Shown: positions 1 to 7,912 of the stretch, one piece after another
Numbering within the stretch: position 1 is the stretch's first letter
Layout: each line of letters begins with the position of its first letter
Notes under the pieces: generated by a model
What the model saw: the letters and a program-made list of their open reading frames with translations, nothing else
What the model was told of the DNA's origin: nothing
The model's database searches: none
Program-made: the position numbers and the translations under genes
Assembly: GCA_017990155.1 (NCBI GenBank)
Contig: JAGNOM010000076.1
Coordinates: 1 to 9,954, forward strand
DNA length: 9,954 nucleotides
Origin: Propionivibrio sp.
Lineage (GTDB): Bacteria > Pseudomonadota > Gammaproteobacteria > Burkholderiales > Rhodocyclaceae
Reading direction: 5' to 3'

Positions 1-491
1 TGGGCGAAGTCTGGGTGGCCCTGCCGCAGCTTTCGAGCCATCCCGACGACGTGCCGGAAATTGCCGGCCTGCTGCTGTCGCATCTGGTCGAACGCAACGA
101 AGTGCCCTCACGACGCTTCTCGAGCGCTGCGCTGAACGCGTTGCGCCTGCATCACTGGCAGGGCGAATGGGCGGAATTGCTGGCGACAGTGCGTAACCTG
201 GCGTTGGCCGCGCTCGACGAAGAAATTTCGCTTGAAGACGTGGATAGCGTTCTGCTGCGCGATGCCAGCACGGCACCGAAAGCGCCCCCGGCGCTGCCCC
301 TGTTCAACCAACCCTTGCGCGAGGCGCGCGAGGCTTTCGAGCGTCTATACTTTGAGCATCATCTGAAAGGCGAAGGCGGCAACATGACGCGGATCGCGGA
401 CCGGACCGGCCTTGAACGCACGCACCTGTACCGCAAGTTGAAACAGCTCGGCTTGAGTGCCGGAAAGCGTAGCGAAGAACAGGAAGCCTGA
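1..491 (+). CDS. ntrX: sigma-54-dependent response regulator, NtrX-like, C-terminal part (5' truncated by window)
   Basis: Open from the window edge; the reading frame has its first full codon at base 3. What remains is the end of an AAA+ sigma-54 activator and its DNA-binding domain. The segment LPQLSSHPDDVPEI corresponds to the usual LPPLRER-x-x-DI stretch. It is followed by the lid subdomain and a Fis-type helix-turn-helix (about bases 384-455, MTRIADRTGLERTHLYRKLK). Proteins of this family bind upstream DNA and hydrolyse ATP to open sigma-54 promoters. The symbol rests on context: in many betaproteobacteria ntrY-ntrX lie directly before trkA. Two normally conserved stretches are degenerate. 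The family's W-P-G-N-x-R-E-L reads WQGEWAEL (bases 156-179), replacing the sensor II arginine with alanine, and LRER reads LSSH. The fold and the HTH look intact, so the gene is probably functional in some form. NtrC or another family member remains possible. Confidence 0.75.
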   Translation, partial: GEVWVALPQLSSHPDDVPEIAGLLLSHLVERNEVPSRRFSSAALNALRLHHWQGEWAELLATVRNLALAALDEEISLEDVDSVLLRDASTAPKAPPALPLFNQPLREAREAFERLYFEHHLKGEGGNMTRIADRTGLERTHLYRKLKQLGLSAGKRSEEQEA

Positions 492-531
492 TCGAAGATT
501 GCGCTGAGCAACAAACACTGCAGGGGGAATA

Positions 532-1968
532 ATGAGAATCGTCATCCTCGGGGCCGGACAAGTCGGTTCCAGTGTCGCGCAGAGTCTGGTTTCGGAGAGC
601 AACGACATCACGGTCGTCGATACCGACCGGGCCTGCCTGGAAAACCTGCAGATCCGCTACGACCTGCGGACGGTGGTCGGCAACGCGGTGTTGCCGTCGA
701 CGCTCAGGGACGCCGGAATCGAAGACGCCGACATGCTGATCGCGCTGACCAAGAGCGATCAGACCAATCTCGTCGCGTGCAAGCTCGCGCATACGCTCTT
801 TCACGTGCCGACGCGCATCGCCCGCCTGCGTTCGCGCGAGTATTTTGATCGGCCGGAACTACTCAACGACGACAATTTTGCCGTCAGCTACGCGTTGTGC
901 CCCGAGCAGGTGATTACCGACTACCTGATCAAGCTCATCGACTTTCCCGAGGCGCTGCAAGTCCTGTCGTTCGCCAACGGGCTGGTCTCGCTGATCGGCG
1001 TCCGGGTGTACGCCGACGGCCTGATGGTCGGGCGGCCGCTCAAGGAGATGGGCGAGCATCTCGGCGACGGCATCGAGGCGCGCATCGCCGCCATCTACCG
1101 GCGCGATCACGCGATCACGCCGACCGGCGATACGGTCCTTGAAGATGGCGACGAAGTCTTCCTGCTGGCCGCCGAAGTGCATATCCGGCGCGTCATGGTC
1201 GAGCTGCGGCGAATGACGACGCCAGTCAAGCGCGTCATCATCGCCGGCGGCGGCAACATCGGGCTGCGCGTCGCCAAGCGCCTCGAAGGTCGGTGCATGG
1301 TCAAGCTGATCGACCACAACAACGCGCGCTCGCAGTTCATCGCCAACCAGCTCGGTAACGGCCTGGTCCTGCTCGGTGACGCCACCGACGAAGAGCTGCT
1401 GCAACAGGAGGCGATCGACGAATCCGATCTGTTCATGGCGCTGACCAACGACGACGAAGACAACATCATGTCGGCGTCGCTGGCCAAGAGCCTCGGTTGC
1501 AAGCGGGTGCTGGCGCTGATCAACCGACACGTGTATGCCGAACTGGTGCAGAGCGGGCCGATCGATATCGCCATTTCGCCGGCGCTGGTCTCGATCGGCG
1601 ACTTGCTGACGCGCGTCCGGCGCGGTTTCGTCGTCAAGGTACACAGCCTGCGGCGTGGCGCGGCCGAGGCCATCGAACTGGTCGTTCATGGCGACCGCAA
1701 GAACTCGCGCGTCGTCGGCCGGATGGTCGGCGAATTGCCGCCGATCGAAGGGGCCATCGTCGCCGCGATCGTGCGCGGCAGTGCGATCGACACGCCCGGA
1801 AATCCCTCCGGGTACGAGGTCACCGAAAAAGCCGACAAGGGCCAGGTGTTGATCGCACACAAGGAAGTGATGATCGAGAGCGGCGATCACGTCATCGTGT
1901 TCTGCATGAGCAAGAAGGTCGTCAAGAAGGTCGAGAAGCTGTTCGAAGTCGGCTTGCACTTCTTCTGA
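532..1968 (+). CDS. trkA: Trk system potassium transporter regulatory subunit TrkA
   Basis: 478 aa, slightly longer than the E. coli protein (about 458). TrkA is the peripheral, cytoplasmic NAD(H)/nucleotide-binding subunit that gates the TrkH potassium channel. Two RCK modules in tandem are visible. The first Rossmann fold begins at residue 1 with GAGQVG (7-12) and an acidic strand end VVDTD. The second begins near residue 234 with GGGNIG (240-245) and strand end LIDHN. Each is followed by a TrkA_C domain (about 140-220 and 370-460), with the typical EDGDEVFLL and ESGDHVIVF endings. The ATG start is supported by an AGGGGG ribosome site at 522-527 and by the canonical MRIVILGAGQVG beginning. 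It lies 40 bp after the ntrX-like gene and 10 bp before trkH, so co-transcription with trkH is likely. Confidence 0.96.
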   Translation: MRIVILGAGQVGSSVAQSLVSESNDITVVDTDRACLENLQIRYDLRTVVGNAVLPSTLRDAGIEDADMLIALTKSDQTNLVACKLAHTLFHVPTRIARLRSREYFDRPELLNDDNFAVSYALCPEQVITDYLIKLIDFPEALQVLSFANGLVSLIGVRVYADGLMVGRPLKEMGEHLGDGIEARIAAIYRRDHAITPTGDTVLEDGDEVFLLAAEVHIRRVMVELRRMTTPVKRVIIAGGGNIGLRVAKRLEGRCMVKLIDHNNARSQFIANQLGNGLVLLGDATDEELLQQEAIDESDLFMALTNDDEDNIMSASLAKSLGCKRVLALINRHVYAELVQSGPIDIAISPALVSIGDLLTRVRRGFVVKVHSLRRGAAEAIELVVHGDRKNSRVVGRMVGELPPIEGAIVAAIVRGSAIDTPGNPSGYEVTEKADKGQVLIAHKEVMIESGDHVIVFCMSKKVVKKVEKLFEVGLHFF

Positions 1969-1978
1969 GCGCCCGGTC

Positions 1979-3433
1979 ATGCGAAGCCTTTATCCGGTAC
2001 TGCACGTCCTTTCGCTCGTCATCCTGATCTTCGGGCTGACGATGCTGGTTCCCCTCGCCGTGTCCTGGGGTTTGCGCGATGGCGCCGAGCGCGCCTTTGA
2101 TGAGGCCATTCTGCTGACGCTCGCCGTCGGCGCGCTGCTCGGTTATGTCACGCGCAAGAGCAAGCGCGATCTGCGTATCCGCGATGGCTTCCTGATGGTG
2201 GCGCTGGTGTGGACGGTGCTGCCGGCGTTCGCCGCGGTGCCGCTGATCGCCCAGCTCGACCTCAGCTTCACCGACGCCTATTTCGAGACGGTGTCGGGAC
2301 TGACGACGACGGGTGCGACGATCCTGACCGGGCTCGACGCGCTGCCCGTGTCGATCAACTTCTGGCGGACGCAACTCGTTTGGCTGGGCGGGATGGGCCT
2401 CATCGTTCTGGCGGTCGCTGTTCTACCGCTGCTGGGTATCGGCGGCCGGCAGATGTTCAAGGCCGAGACGCCGGGGCCGATGAAGGACTCGAAGATGACT
2501 CCGCGCATCGCCGAAACGGCCAAGGGGCTGTGGGGCGTCTACGCCGGCTTTTCCTTGTGCTGCATGCTTGCCTACCACTGGGCCGGGATGCCTTGGCTGG
2601 ACGCCATCATGCATACCTTCTCGACCATGGGGCTCGGCGGTTTCTCCAGCCATGACGCGAGTTTCGGCTACTTCAATTCGGTCGCGATCGAGAGTGTCGC
2701 GATCGTCTTCATGCTGATCGCCGGGATGAACTTCGCGACCCACTTCATCGCGCTCTCCGGGCGCAGCCTGCGTGCCTACCGGGTCGATCCCGAGGCCGGG
2801 TGGTATCTGGCGGTGACGCTGGGCAGCGTGGTCGGCATCGCCATTTTCCTCATGGCGCACCAGGTCTATCCGGATGCCGGCGAGGCGTTTCGCCGGGCGG
2901 CATTCAACGTCATTTCGATTGCGACCACGACCGGCTTCGCGACCGTCGACTACGCGTTGTGGCCGATGTTCGCCCCGCTGTGGATGCTCTTTCTGTGCAG
3001 CTTTGCCACCAGCGCCGGTTCCACGGGCGGCGGCATCAAGATGATCCGCGCGATCCTGCTTTACAAGCAGGTCAATCGCGAGATGGTGCGCGCCATCCAT
3101 CCCAACGCCGTGTACCAGGTGCGGATTGGCTCAGAGTCCGTCCCGGTCAACATCCTCTTTGCCGTGCTGGCTTTCGGTTTTGTCTACGTCGCCTGCATCG
3201 TGTCGATGACGCTGCTGCTCTCGCTCACCGGGCTCGACATCATCACCGCCTTCTCGGCCGTTGTCGCCAGCATCAACAACACCGGCCCGGGGCTGGGTCA
3301 GGTCGGGCCGTCCACGACCTTCACCTCCCTGAACGATTTCCAGACCTGGGTGTGTACCTTCGCCATGCTGCTCGGCCGTCTCGAGATATTCACCCTGCTC
3401 GTCGTGCTGACGCCCGCTTTCTGGCGCAAGTAG
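1979..3433 (+). CDS. trkH: Trk potassium uptake channel subunit TrkH
   Basis: 484 aa, matching the E. coli TrkH length (483). This is the inner-membrane pore of the Trk potassium uptake system and works with TrkA encoded just upstream. It has four M1-P-M2 repeats, and all four selectivity-filter loops can be read: TTTGAT (residues 109-114), TMGLGGFS (216-223), TTTGFAT (316-322) and NNTGPGLG (433-440). The conserved intramembrane-loop segment TSAGSTGGGIKM follows the third filter. Hydrophobic segments alternate along the whole length. The ATG starts 10 bp after the trkA stop, and no good Shine-Dalgarno precedes it, so translation is probably coupled to trkA. The third-position and loop features fit TrkH/TrkG; TrkH is the better name because TrkG is restricted to a prophage in E. 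coli. Confidence 0.96.
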   Translation: MRSLYPVLHVLSLVILIFGLTMLVPLAVSWGLRDGAERAFDEAILLTLAVGALLGYVTRKSKRDLRIRDGFLMVALVWTVLPAFAAVPLIAQLDLSFTDAYFETVSGLTTTGATILTGLDALPVSINFWRTQLVWLGGMGLIVLAVAVLPLLGIGGRQMFKAETPGPMKDSKMTPRIAETAKGLWGVYAGFSLCCMLAYHWAGMPWLDAIMHTFSTMGLGGFSSHDASFGYFNSVAIESVAIVFMLIAGMNFATHFIALSGRSLRAYRVDPEAGWYLAVTLGSVVGIAIFLMAHQVYPDAGEAFRRAAFNVISIATTTGFATVDYALWPMFAPLWMLFLCSFATSAGSTGGGIKMIRAILLYKQVNREMVRAIHPNAVYQVRIGSESVPVNILFAVLAFGFVYVACIVSMTLLLSLTGLDIITAFSAVVASINNTGPGLGQVGPSTTFTSLNDFQTWVCTFAMLLGRLEIFTLLVVLTPAFWRK

Positions 3434-3445
3434 GCGTTTCCGGCG

Positions 3446-3451
3446 GATAAT
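3446..3451 (+). promoter_or_regulatory. possible -10 element for hemE
   Basis: GATAAT differs from TATAAT at one position and lies 13 bp after the trkH stop. A start of transcription about 7 bp downstream would give a leader of about 25 nt containing the hemE ribosome site. No recognisable -35 lies 16-18 bp upstream, so this is only a candidate; hemE may instead be read through from trkH. Confidence 0.3.
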
Positions 3452-3480
3452 CGCCCTTTGCTTTTCAGGCGGAACCCGAC

Positions 3481-4566
3481 GTGACCCGACCCCGCAACGA
3501 CAACTTCCTGCGTGCCCTGCTCAAGGAACCGACCGACCACACGCCGCTGTGGCTGATGCGTCAGGCCGGCCGTTATCTGCCCGAATACTGCGAAACTCGC
3601 AAACGCGCCGGCAGCTTCCTGCAATTGTGCAAATCGCCCGACCTCGCCTGCGAAGTGACCTTGCAACCCTTGTCGCGCTTTGATCTCGACGCTGCGATCC
3701 TGTTCTCGGACATCCTCACCGTCCCCGATGCGATGGGCCTCGGCCTTTATTTCACCGAAGGCGAAGGCCCCAAGTTCGAGCGGCCGCTGCGTGAAGAGTG
3801 GGCGATCCGCGATCTCACCGCGCCCGACCCCTACAGCCACCTGCGTTACGTGATGGACGGCGTCTCAGAGATTCGCCGTGCGCTCGACAACTCGGTGCCG
3901 CTGATCGGCTTTTCCGGCAGTCCGTTCACTTTGGCCTGTTATATGGTTGAGGGCGGGTCGAGCAGCGATTTCCGGCGCGTCAAGACCATGCTCTACGACC
4001 GTCCGGACCTGCTGCACCGCATCCTTTCAGTGACCACCGACGCCGTGATCGCCTACCTGAATGCGCAGATCGAGTCTGGCGCGCAGGCGGTGATGATCTT
4101 CGATTCCTGGGGCGGCGCGCTGTCGGCGGCGGCTTACCAGGAGTTCTCGCTGCAGTACATGCAGCGCATCGTCGCTGGCCTGATCAAGGAGAAGGACGGC
4201 GAACGCGTGCCGTCGATCGTGTTCACCAAGGGCGGCGGTCTGTGGCTGGAGTCGATCGCAGCGATTGGGTGCGATGCGATCGGCGTTGACTGGACGATTG
4301 ACATCGGCGAGGCCCGTCGCCGTGTCGGCGACAAGGTCGCCTTGCAGGGCAACCTCGACCCGAACGTGCTTTTCGCCTCGCCGGAGCGCATCGCCGCCGA
4401 AGCGACGAAGGTGCTCGACAGCTATGGTCCCGGCGACACCGGGCACGTCTTCAACCTCGGCCACGGCATTTCGCAATACACGCCGCCAGATCATGTGACG
4501 GCGCTGGTCGACGCCGTGCATGGCTACCGCAGGGGTCCGAAAAAGTATCGGGATTCGGCGATTTAA
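3481..4566 (+). CDS. hemE: uroporphyrinogen decarboxylase HemE
   Basis: 361 aa, close to the E. coli enzyme (354). It decarboxylates the four acetate side chains of uroporphyrinogen III to give coproporphyrinogen III, in the cytoplasm, in haem synthesis. Family signatures: PLWLMRQAGRYLPEY (residues 22-36) with the substrate-binding arginines R27 and R31; FSDILTVPDAMG with the catalytic aspartate D77; GFSGSPFTLACYMVEG with Y154; FDSWGGALS with S209; FNLGHGI with H328. All expected active-site residues are present. The start is GTG, chosen because MTRPRNDNFLRALL is the usual N-terminus and AGGCGGA (3467-3473) is well placed before it. It begins 47 bp after trkH. No terminator hairpin with a T-tract is visible after the stop, and the DnaA-box region follows at once. 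Confidence 0.97.
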   Translation: MTRPRNDNFLRALLKEPTDHTPLWLMRQAGRYLPEYCETRKRAGSFLQLCKSPDLACEVTLQPLSRFDLDAAILFSDILTVPDAMGLGLYFTEGEGPKFERPLREEWAIRDLTAPDPYSHLRYVMDGVSEIRRALDNSVPLIGFSGSPFTLACYMVEGGSSSDFRRVKTMLYDRPDLLHRILSVTTDAVIAYLNAQIESGAQAVMIFDSWGGALSAAAYQEFSLQYMQRIVAGLIKEKDGERVPSIVFTKGGGLWLESIAAIGCDAIGVDWTIDIGEARRRVGDKVALQGNLDPNVLFASPERIAAEATKVLDSYGPGDTGHVFNLGHGISQYTPPDHVTALVDAVHGYRRGPKKYRDSAI

Positions 4567-4574
4567 CTATTGAC

Positions 4575-4583
4575 TTATGCACA
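4575..4583 (+). promoter_or_regulatory. DnaA box 1 (perfect consensus)
   Basis: TTATGCACA matches TTATNCACA at every fixed position. It is followed by GAATC, which recurs in the repeat copies downstream. Confidence 0.75.
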
Positions 4584-4628
4584 GAATCCGGTTTCGGTCA
4601 CAGAATCTTAACAACTCCTAGCAGAATC
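4580..4628 (+). repeat. three short direct repeats, CACAGAATC type
   Basis: CACAGAATC occurs at 4580-4588 and 4599-4607, and AGCAGAATC (two mismatches) at 4620-4628. The starts are 19 and 21 bp apart, about two helical turns. The first copy is the tail of DnaA box 1. CACAGAA also occurs at the tail of DnaA box 2 (4756-4762). The series could be iterated low-affinity sites for DnaA or another protein facing the same side of the helix. Confidence 0.5.
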
Positions 4629-4637
4629 AAACGCTTA
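4625..4637 (+). promoter_or_regulatory. IHF binding site (perfect consensus)
   Basis: AATCAA-ACGC-TTA fits WATCAANNNNTTR at all fixed positions. It lies between DnaA boxes 1 and 2 and at the left edge of the AT-rich segment, as expected for a bend that brings DnaA complexes to an unwinding element. Confidence 0.6.
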
Positions 4638-4670
4638 TATTTATCTTATTGATTTTAAAGGATAAGTTTT
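4631..4670. other. AT-rich candidate DNA unwinding element
   Basis: By hand count 32 of 40 bases are A or T, in a window otherwise plainly GC-rich. It contains the related T-rich pieces TTATATTTATC and TTATTGATTTTA and a short inverted pair CTTAT (4645-4649) / ATAAG (4662-4666). Such composition between DnaA boxes suits strand opening. It could also be a promoter region, but no paired -35/-10 stands out. Confidence 0.5.
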
Positions 4671-4750
4671 GTGCCTCATTTTTCGGCAGAGTAAGAAAAA
4701 CCCTGACAGGAAGCCGACTTGGACGATCTGTCCGGGATTAACCCACAGAC

Positions 4751-4759
4751 TTATCCACA
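4751..4759 (+). promoter_or_regulatory. DnaA box 2 (perfect, high-affinity type)
   Basis: TTATCCACA is identical to the strongest E. coli DnaA box sequence. A two-mismatch match TAACCCACA (4739-4747) lies just upstream on the same strand. Confidence 0.8.
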
Positions 4760-4763
4760 GAAA

Positions 4764-4773
4764 TTGTGCACAA
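4764..4773. promoter_or_regulatory. palindromic degenerate DnaA box
   Basis: TTGTGCACAA is a perfect palindrome. Read on either strand it gives TTGTGCACA, one mismatch from TTATNCACA. It starts 4 bp after DnaA box 2, close enough for cooperative binding. Confidence 0.5.
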
Positions 4774-4855
4774 CTTCGAATCCCTAGAAAAGTTAATGAG
4801 TTACGCCACTATTGACGAAGTAGCACGAGCTTTTGTCGCTAAATCGACGCGGTCG

Positions 4856-4878
4856 GACGATGCCTTCCGGCATCTGTC
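4856..4878 (+). other. stem-loop in the priA leader
   Basis: GATGCC (4859-4864), loop TTCC, GGCATC (4869-4874). It extends by GAC/GTC (4856-4858 with 4876-4878) if T4875 bulges, giving nine pairs. No T-tract follows, so it is not an obvious intrinsic terminator. It lies about 30 bp before the priA start and could influence priA expression. Confidence 0.35.
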
Positions 4879-4889
4879 GATGGCGAACG

Positions 4890-4905
4890 GCATGCAAGGA
4901 AGCGC

Positions 4906-4909
<4 letters not shown>
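4890..4909 (+). promoter_or_regulatory. priA ribosome site inside a small hairpin loop
   Basis: The Shine-Dalgarno AAGGAA (4896-4901) is flanked by two copies of the palindrome GCATGC (4890-4895 and 4904-4909), which can pair as a 6-bp stem. The second copy contains the priA ATG. The ribosome site would then sit in the loop and the start codon in the stem. Confidence 0.4.
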
Positions 4910-6927
<2,018 letters not shown>

Positions 6928-6955
6928 GGTCTCGCTGTGCTGCGTTCGAGCCGCG

Positions 6956-6961
6956 TAGAAT
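6956..6961 (+). promoter_or_regulatory. possible -10 element for the solute-binding protein gene
   Basis: TAGAAT, one mismatch from TATAAT, ends six bases before the ATG at 6968. A start point 7 bp downstream would coincide with the A of the start codon. No -35 is recognisable. The string GTAGAATGC is repeated exactly before vgrG (9707-9715). Confidence 0.35.
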
Positions 6962-6967
6962 GCAGCC

Positions 6968-7753
6968 ATGACCAGAATAACCCTCCGGCTCCTGCTGTCG
7001 CTGTTCGGTGCTCTTGTGATCTGCACCCCCGCCCGGGCCGGCGAACAGCCTGCCGCTCCGGGCAGTGAGGCCGCGCGCCCGGTGATCGTGGTCGATGTCG
7101 ATGCCGAGAATCCGCCCTTCATGTATAGCCGCGCCGGTTACGCCGTCGGTCTCTATCCGGCCGTAATTCGGGCCGCGCTCGGACGTTGCCACGATAACGT
7201 TCGCGTCCAGGCCAAGCCGTGGAGGCGCGCATTCGTCGAAATCGACAAGGCGCAGGCGGGCGTCGGCGGTCTCTACAAGAACGCCGAACGGCTGGCGAAG
7301 TACGACTTCAGCGAGCCGATCTACGTCGAGAACATCGCCGTCTTCTACCGTACGGTGCGGCCATTTGACTTCAGGACGGTGGCCGATCTGTACGGCAAGC
7401 GGGTCGGCGTCCTGCGCGGTTGGTCCTACGGCGACGACTTCGACGCAGCGCGCAGGAATGGCGCCATCGCAACCGAGGAAGTGTCGAGCGACCGCTCCAA
7501 TTTCCTGAAGCTGACGGACGGGCGCCTTGACGCCGTGCTGGCGATCGAAGAGGCCGGGCAGGCGGCGATGGCCGCATCGGGGCTGCACGGCATCGAACAG
7601 GCCAATGCCTATCTCGCCAGCTATCCCGTCTATCTGGCATTCAGCAAGAAGGCGGCGAAGAGTGATCTGCTCGCGTGTTTCAACAAGGCCTTGGCCGGGA
7701 TGAAACAGGACGGTGCGTTCGAACGCATCGTGGGTCAGGAGCTCGGGCGATAG
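6968..7753 (+). CDS. periplasmic solute-binding protein, family 3 (HisJ/FliY-like), orphan
   Basis: 261 aa. An N-terminal signal peptide is clear: basic start MTRITLR, hydrophobic core, and PARA followed by G, with likely cleavage after A24. Cys19 does not sit in a proper lipobox, so the product should be soluble and periplasmic. The mature part has the SBP_bac_3 pattern: VIVVDVDAENPPFMY at the start, then GLYPAVIRAAL, then NAERLAKYDFSEPIY. The arginine in the last piece is the usual place for binding a carboxylate ligand. Next come GKRVGVLRGWSYG and a C-terminal lobe ending AFERIVGQEL. Such proteins bind amino acids or related small acids. No permease or ATPase gene lies next to it, so the partner transporter is unknown, or it serves as a sensor. 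It starts 40 bp after priA with no good Shine-Dalgarno. The ligand cannot be named. Confidence 0.85.
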   Translation: MTRITLRLLLSLFGALVICTPARAGEQPAAPGSEAARPVIVVDVDAENPPFMYSRAGYAVGLYPAVIRAALGRCHDNVRVQAKPWRRAFVEIDKAQAGVGGLYKNAERLAKYDFSEPIYVENIAVFYRTVRPFDFRTVADLYGKRVGVLRGWSYGDDFDAARRNGAIATEEVSSDRSNFLKLTDGRLDAVLAIEEAGQAAMAASGLHGIEQANAYLASYPVYLAFSKKAAKSDLLACFNKALAGMKQDGAFERIVGQELGR

Positions 7754-7756
7754 CTT

Positions 7757-7775
7757 CGCCGGAACGGCGCGTTTT
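7757..7775 (+). terminator. possible intrinsic terminator after the solute-binding protein gene
   Basis: CGCCG, loop GAA, CGGCG, then CG and TTTT, starting 4 bp after the stop codon. The stem is only five pairs and the T run four, so it is a weak terminator. Its position, and the independent promoter that follows, support it. Confidence 0.5.
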
Positions 7776-7825
7776 GCCGGTCCGTCGGTTCGGAGTTGCC
7801 GCTTTCCCCGGTATTGCGCGTCGTC

Positions 7826-7871
7826 CGTGTGCCATGGCGGCCTTGGACCAGCGAAGAAAGCATGGCACGCG
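7826..7871. repeat. inverted repeat overlapping the sigma-54 promoter
   Basis: GTGCCATG (7829-7836) and CATGGCAC (7861-7868) are exact inverse copies, separated by 24 bp. The match extends outward to 11 positions with one mismatch (7826-7836 against 7861-7871). The right arm contains the -24 element of the sigma-54 promoter. It could be an operator whose protein blocks sigma-54 RNA polymerase, or a stem in a read-through transcript. Confidence 0.55.
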
Positions 7872-7877
7872 CCTTGC
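7863..7877 (+). promoter_or_regulatory. sigma-54 (RpoN) promoter of the Ca-binding protein gene
   Basis: TGGCAC, five bases GCGCC, TTGC: the full TGGCACN5TTGC consensus with GG (7864-7865) and GC (7876-7877) exactly ten bases apart. Transcription would begin near 7889, giving a leader of about 24 nt that contains the strong AAGGAGG site at 7901-7907. It would need an NtrC-type activator; the activator and its upstream sites are not identified. Confidence 0.75.
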
Positions 7878-7912
7878 GTCTCCCTGCCTCCCATCAGTGC
7901 AAGGAGGCGGCA

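Larger units (their letters stand above)
4567..4780. other. candidate replication origin or DnaA/IHF control region (hemE-priA intergenic)
   Basis: The 339-bp gap between hemE and priA (4567-4905) contains no convincing gene. Its first two thirds hold a cluster of replication-type signals: perfect DnaA boxes at 4575-4583 and 4751-4759, a palindromic near-box at 4764-4773, weaker matches at 4739-4747 (two mismatches, + strand) and 4670-4678 (two mismatches, - strand), a perfect IHF consensus at 4625-4637, and an AT-rich segment at 4631-4670. Such an arrangement within about 200 bp is what an origin looks like: DnaA binding, IHF bending, unwinding of an AT-rich element. Alternatives are a datA/DARS-like DnaA titration or reactivation site, or a DnaA-regulated promoter of priA. 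The Caulobacter origin also lies beside hemE (established knowledge); whether that is shared ancestry or coincidence cannot be told here. Confidence 0.6.

Noticed and set aside
796..812. TTTCACGTG resembling half of a parS centromere site
   Set aside because: The left half matches TGTTTCACGTGAAACA but the right half does not; it lies in trkA coding sequence.
859..1980. 373-aa open frame on the minus strand opposite trkA
   Set aside because: Composition is that of an antisense shadow of a GC-rich gene (runs of D, R, Q, H) and it lies wholly opposite a certain trkA.
4881..4895. GG-N10-GC spaced element before priA
   Set aside because: TGGCGA and ATGC miss several consensus bases, and the predicted transcript would start inside the priA start codon.
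7796..7912. 39-residue N-terminal extension of the Ca-binding protein
   Set aside because: No ribosome site at 7796, the sigma-54 promoter lies inside it, and AAGGAGG directly precedes the ATG at 7913.
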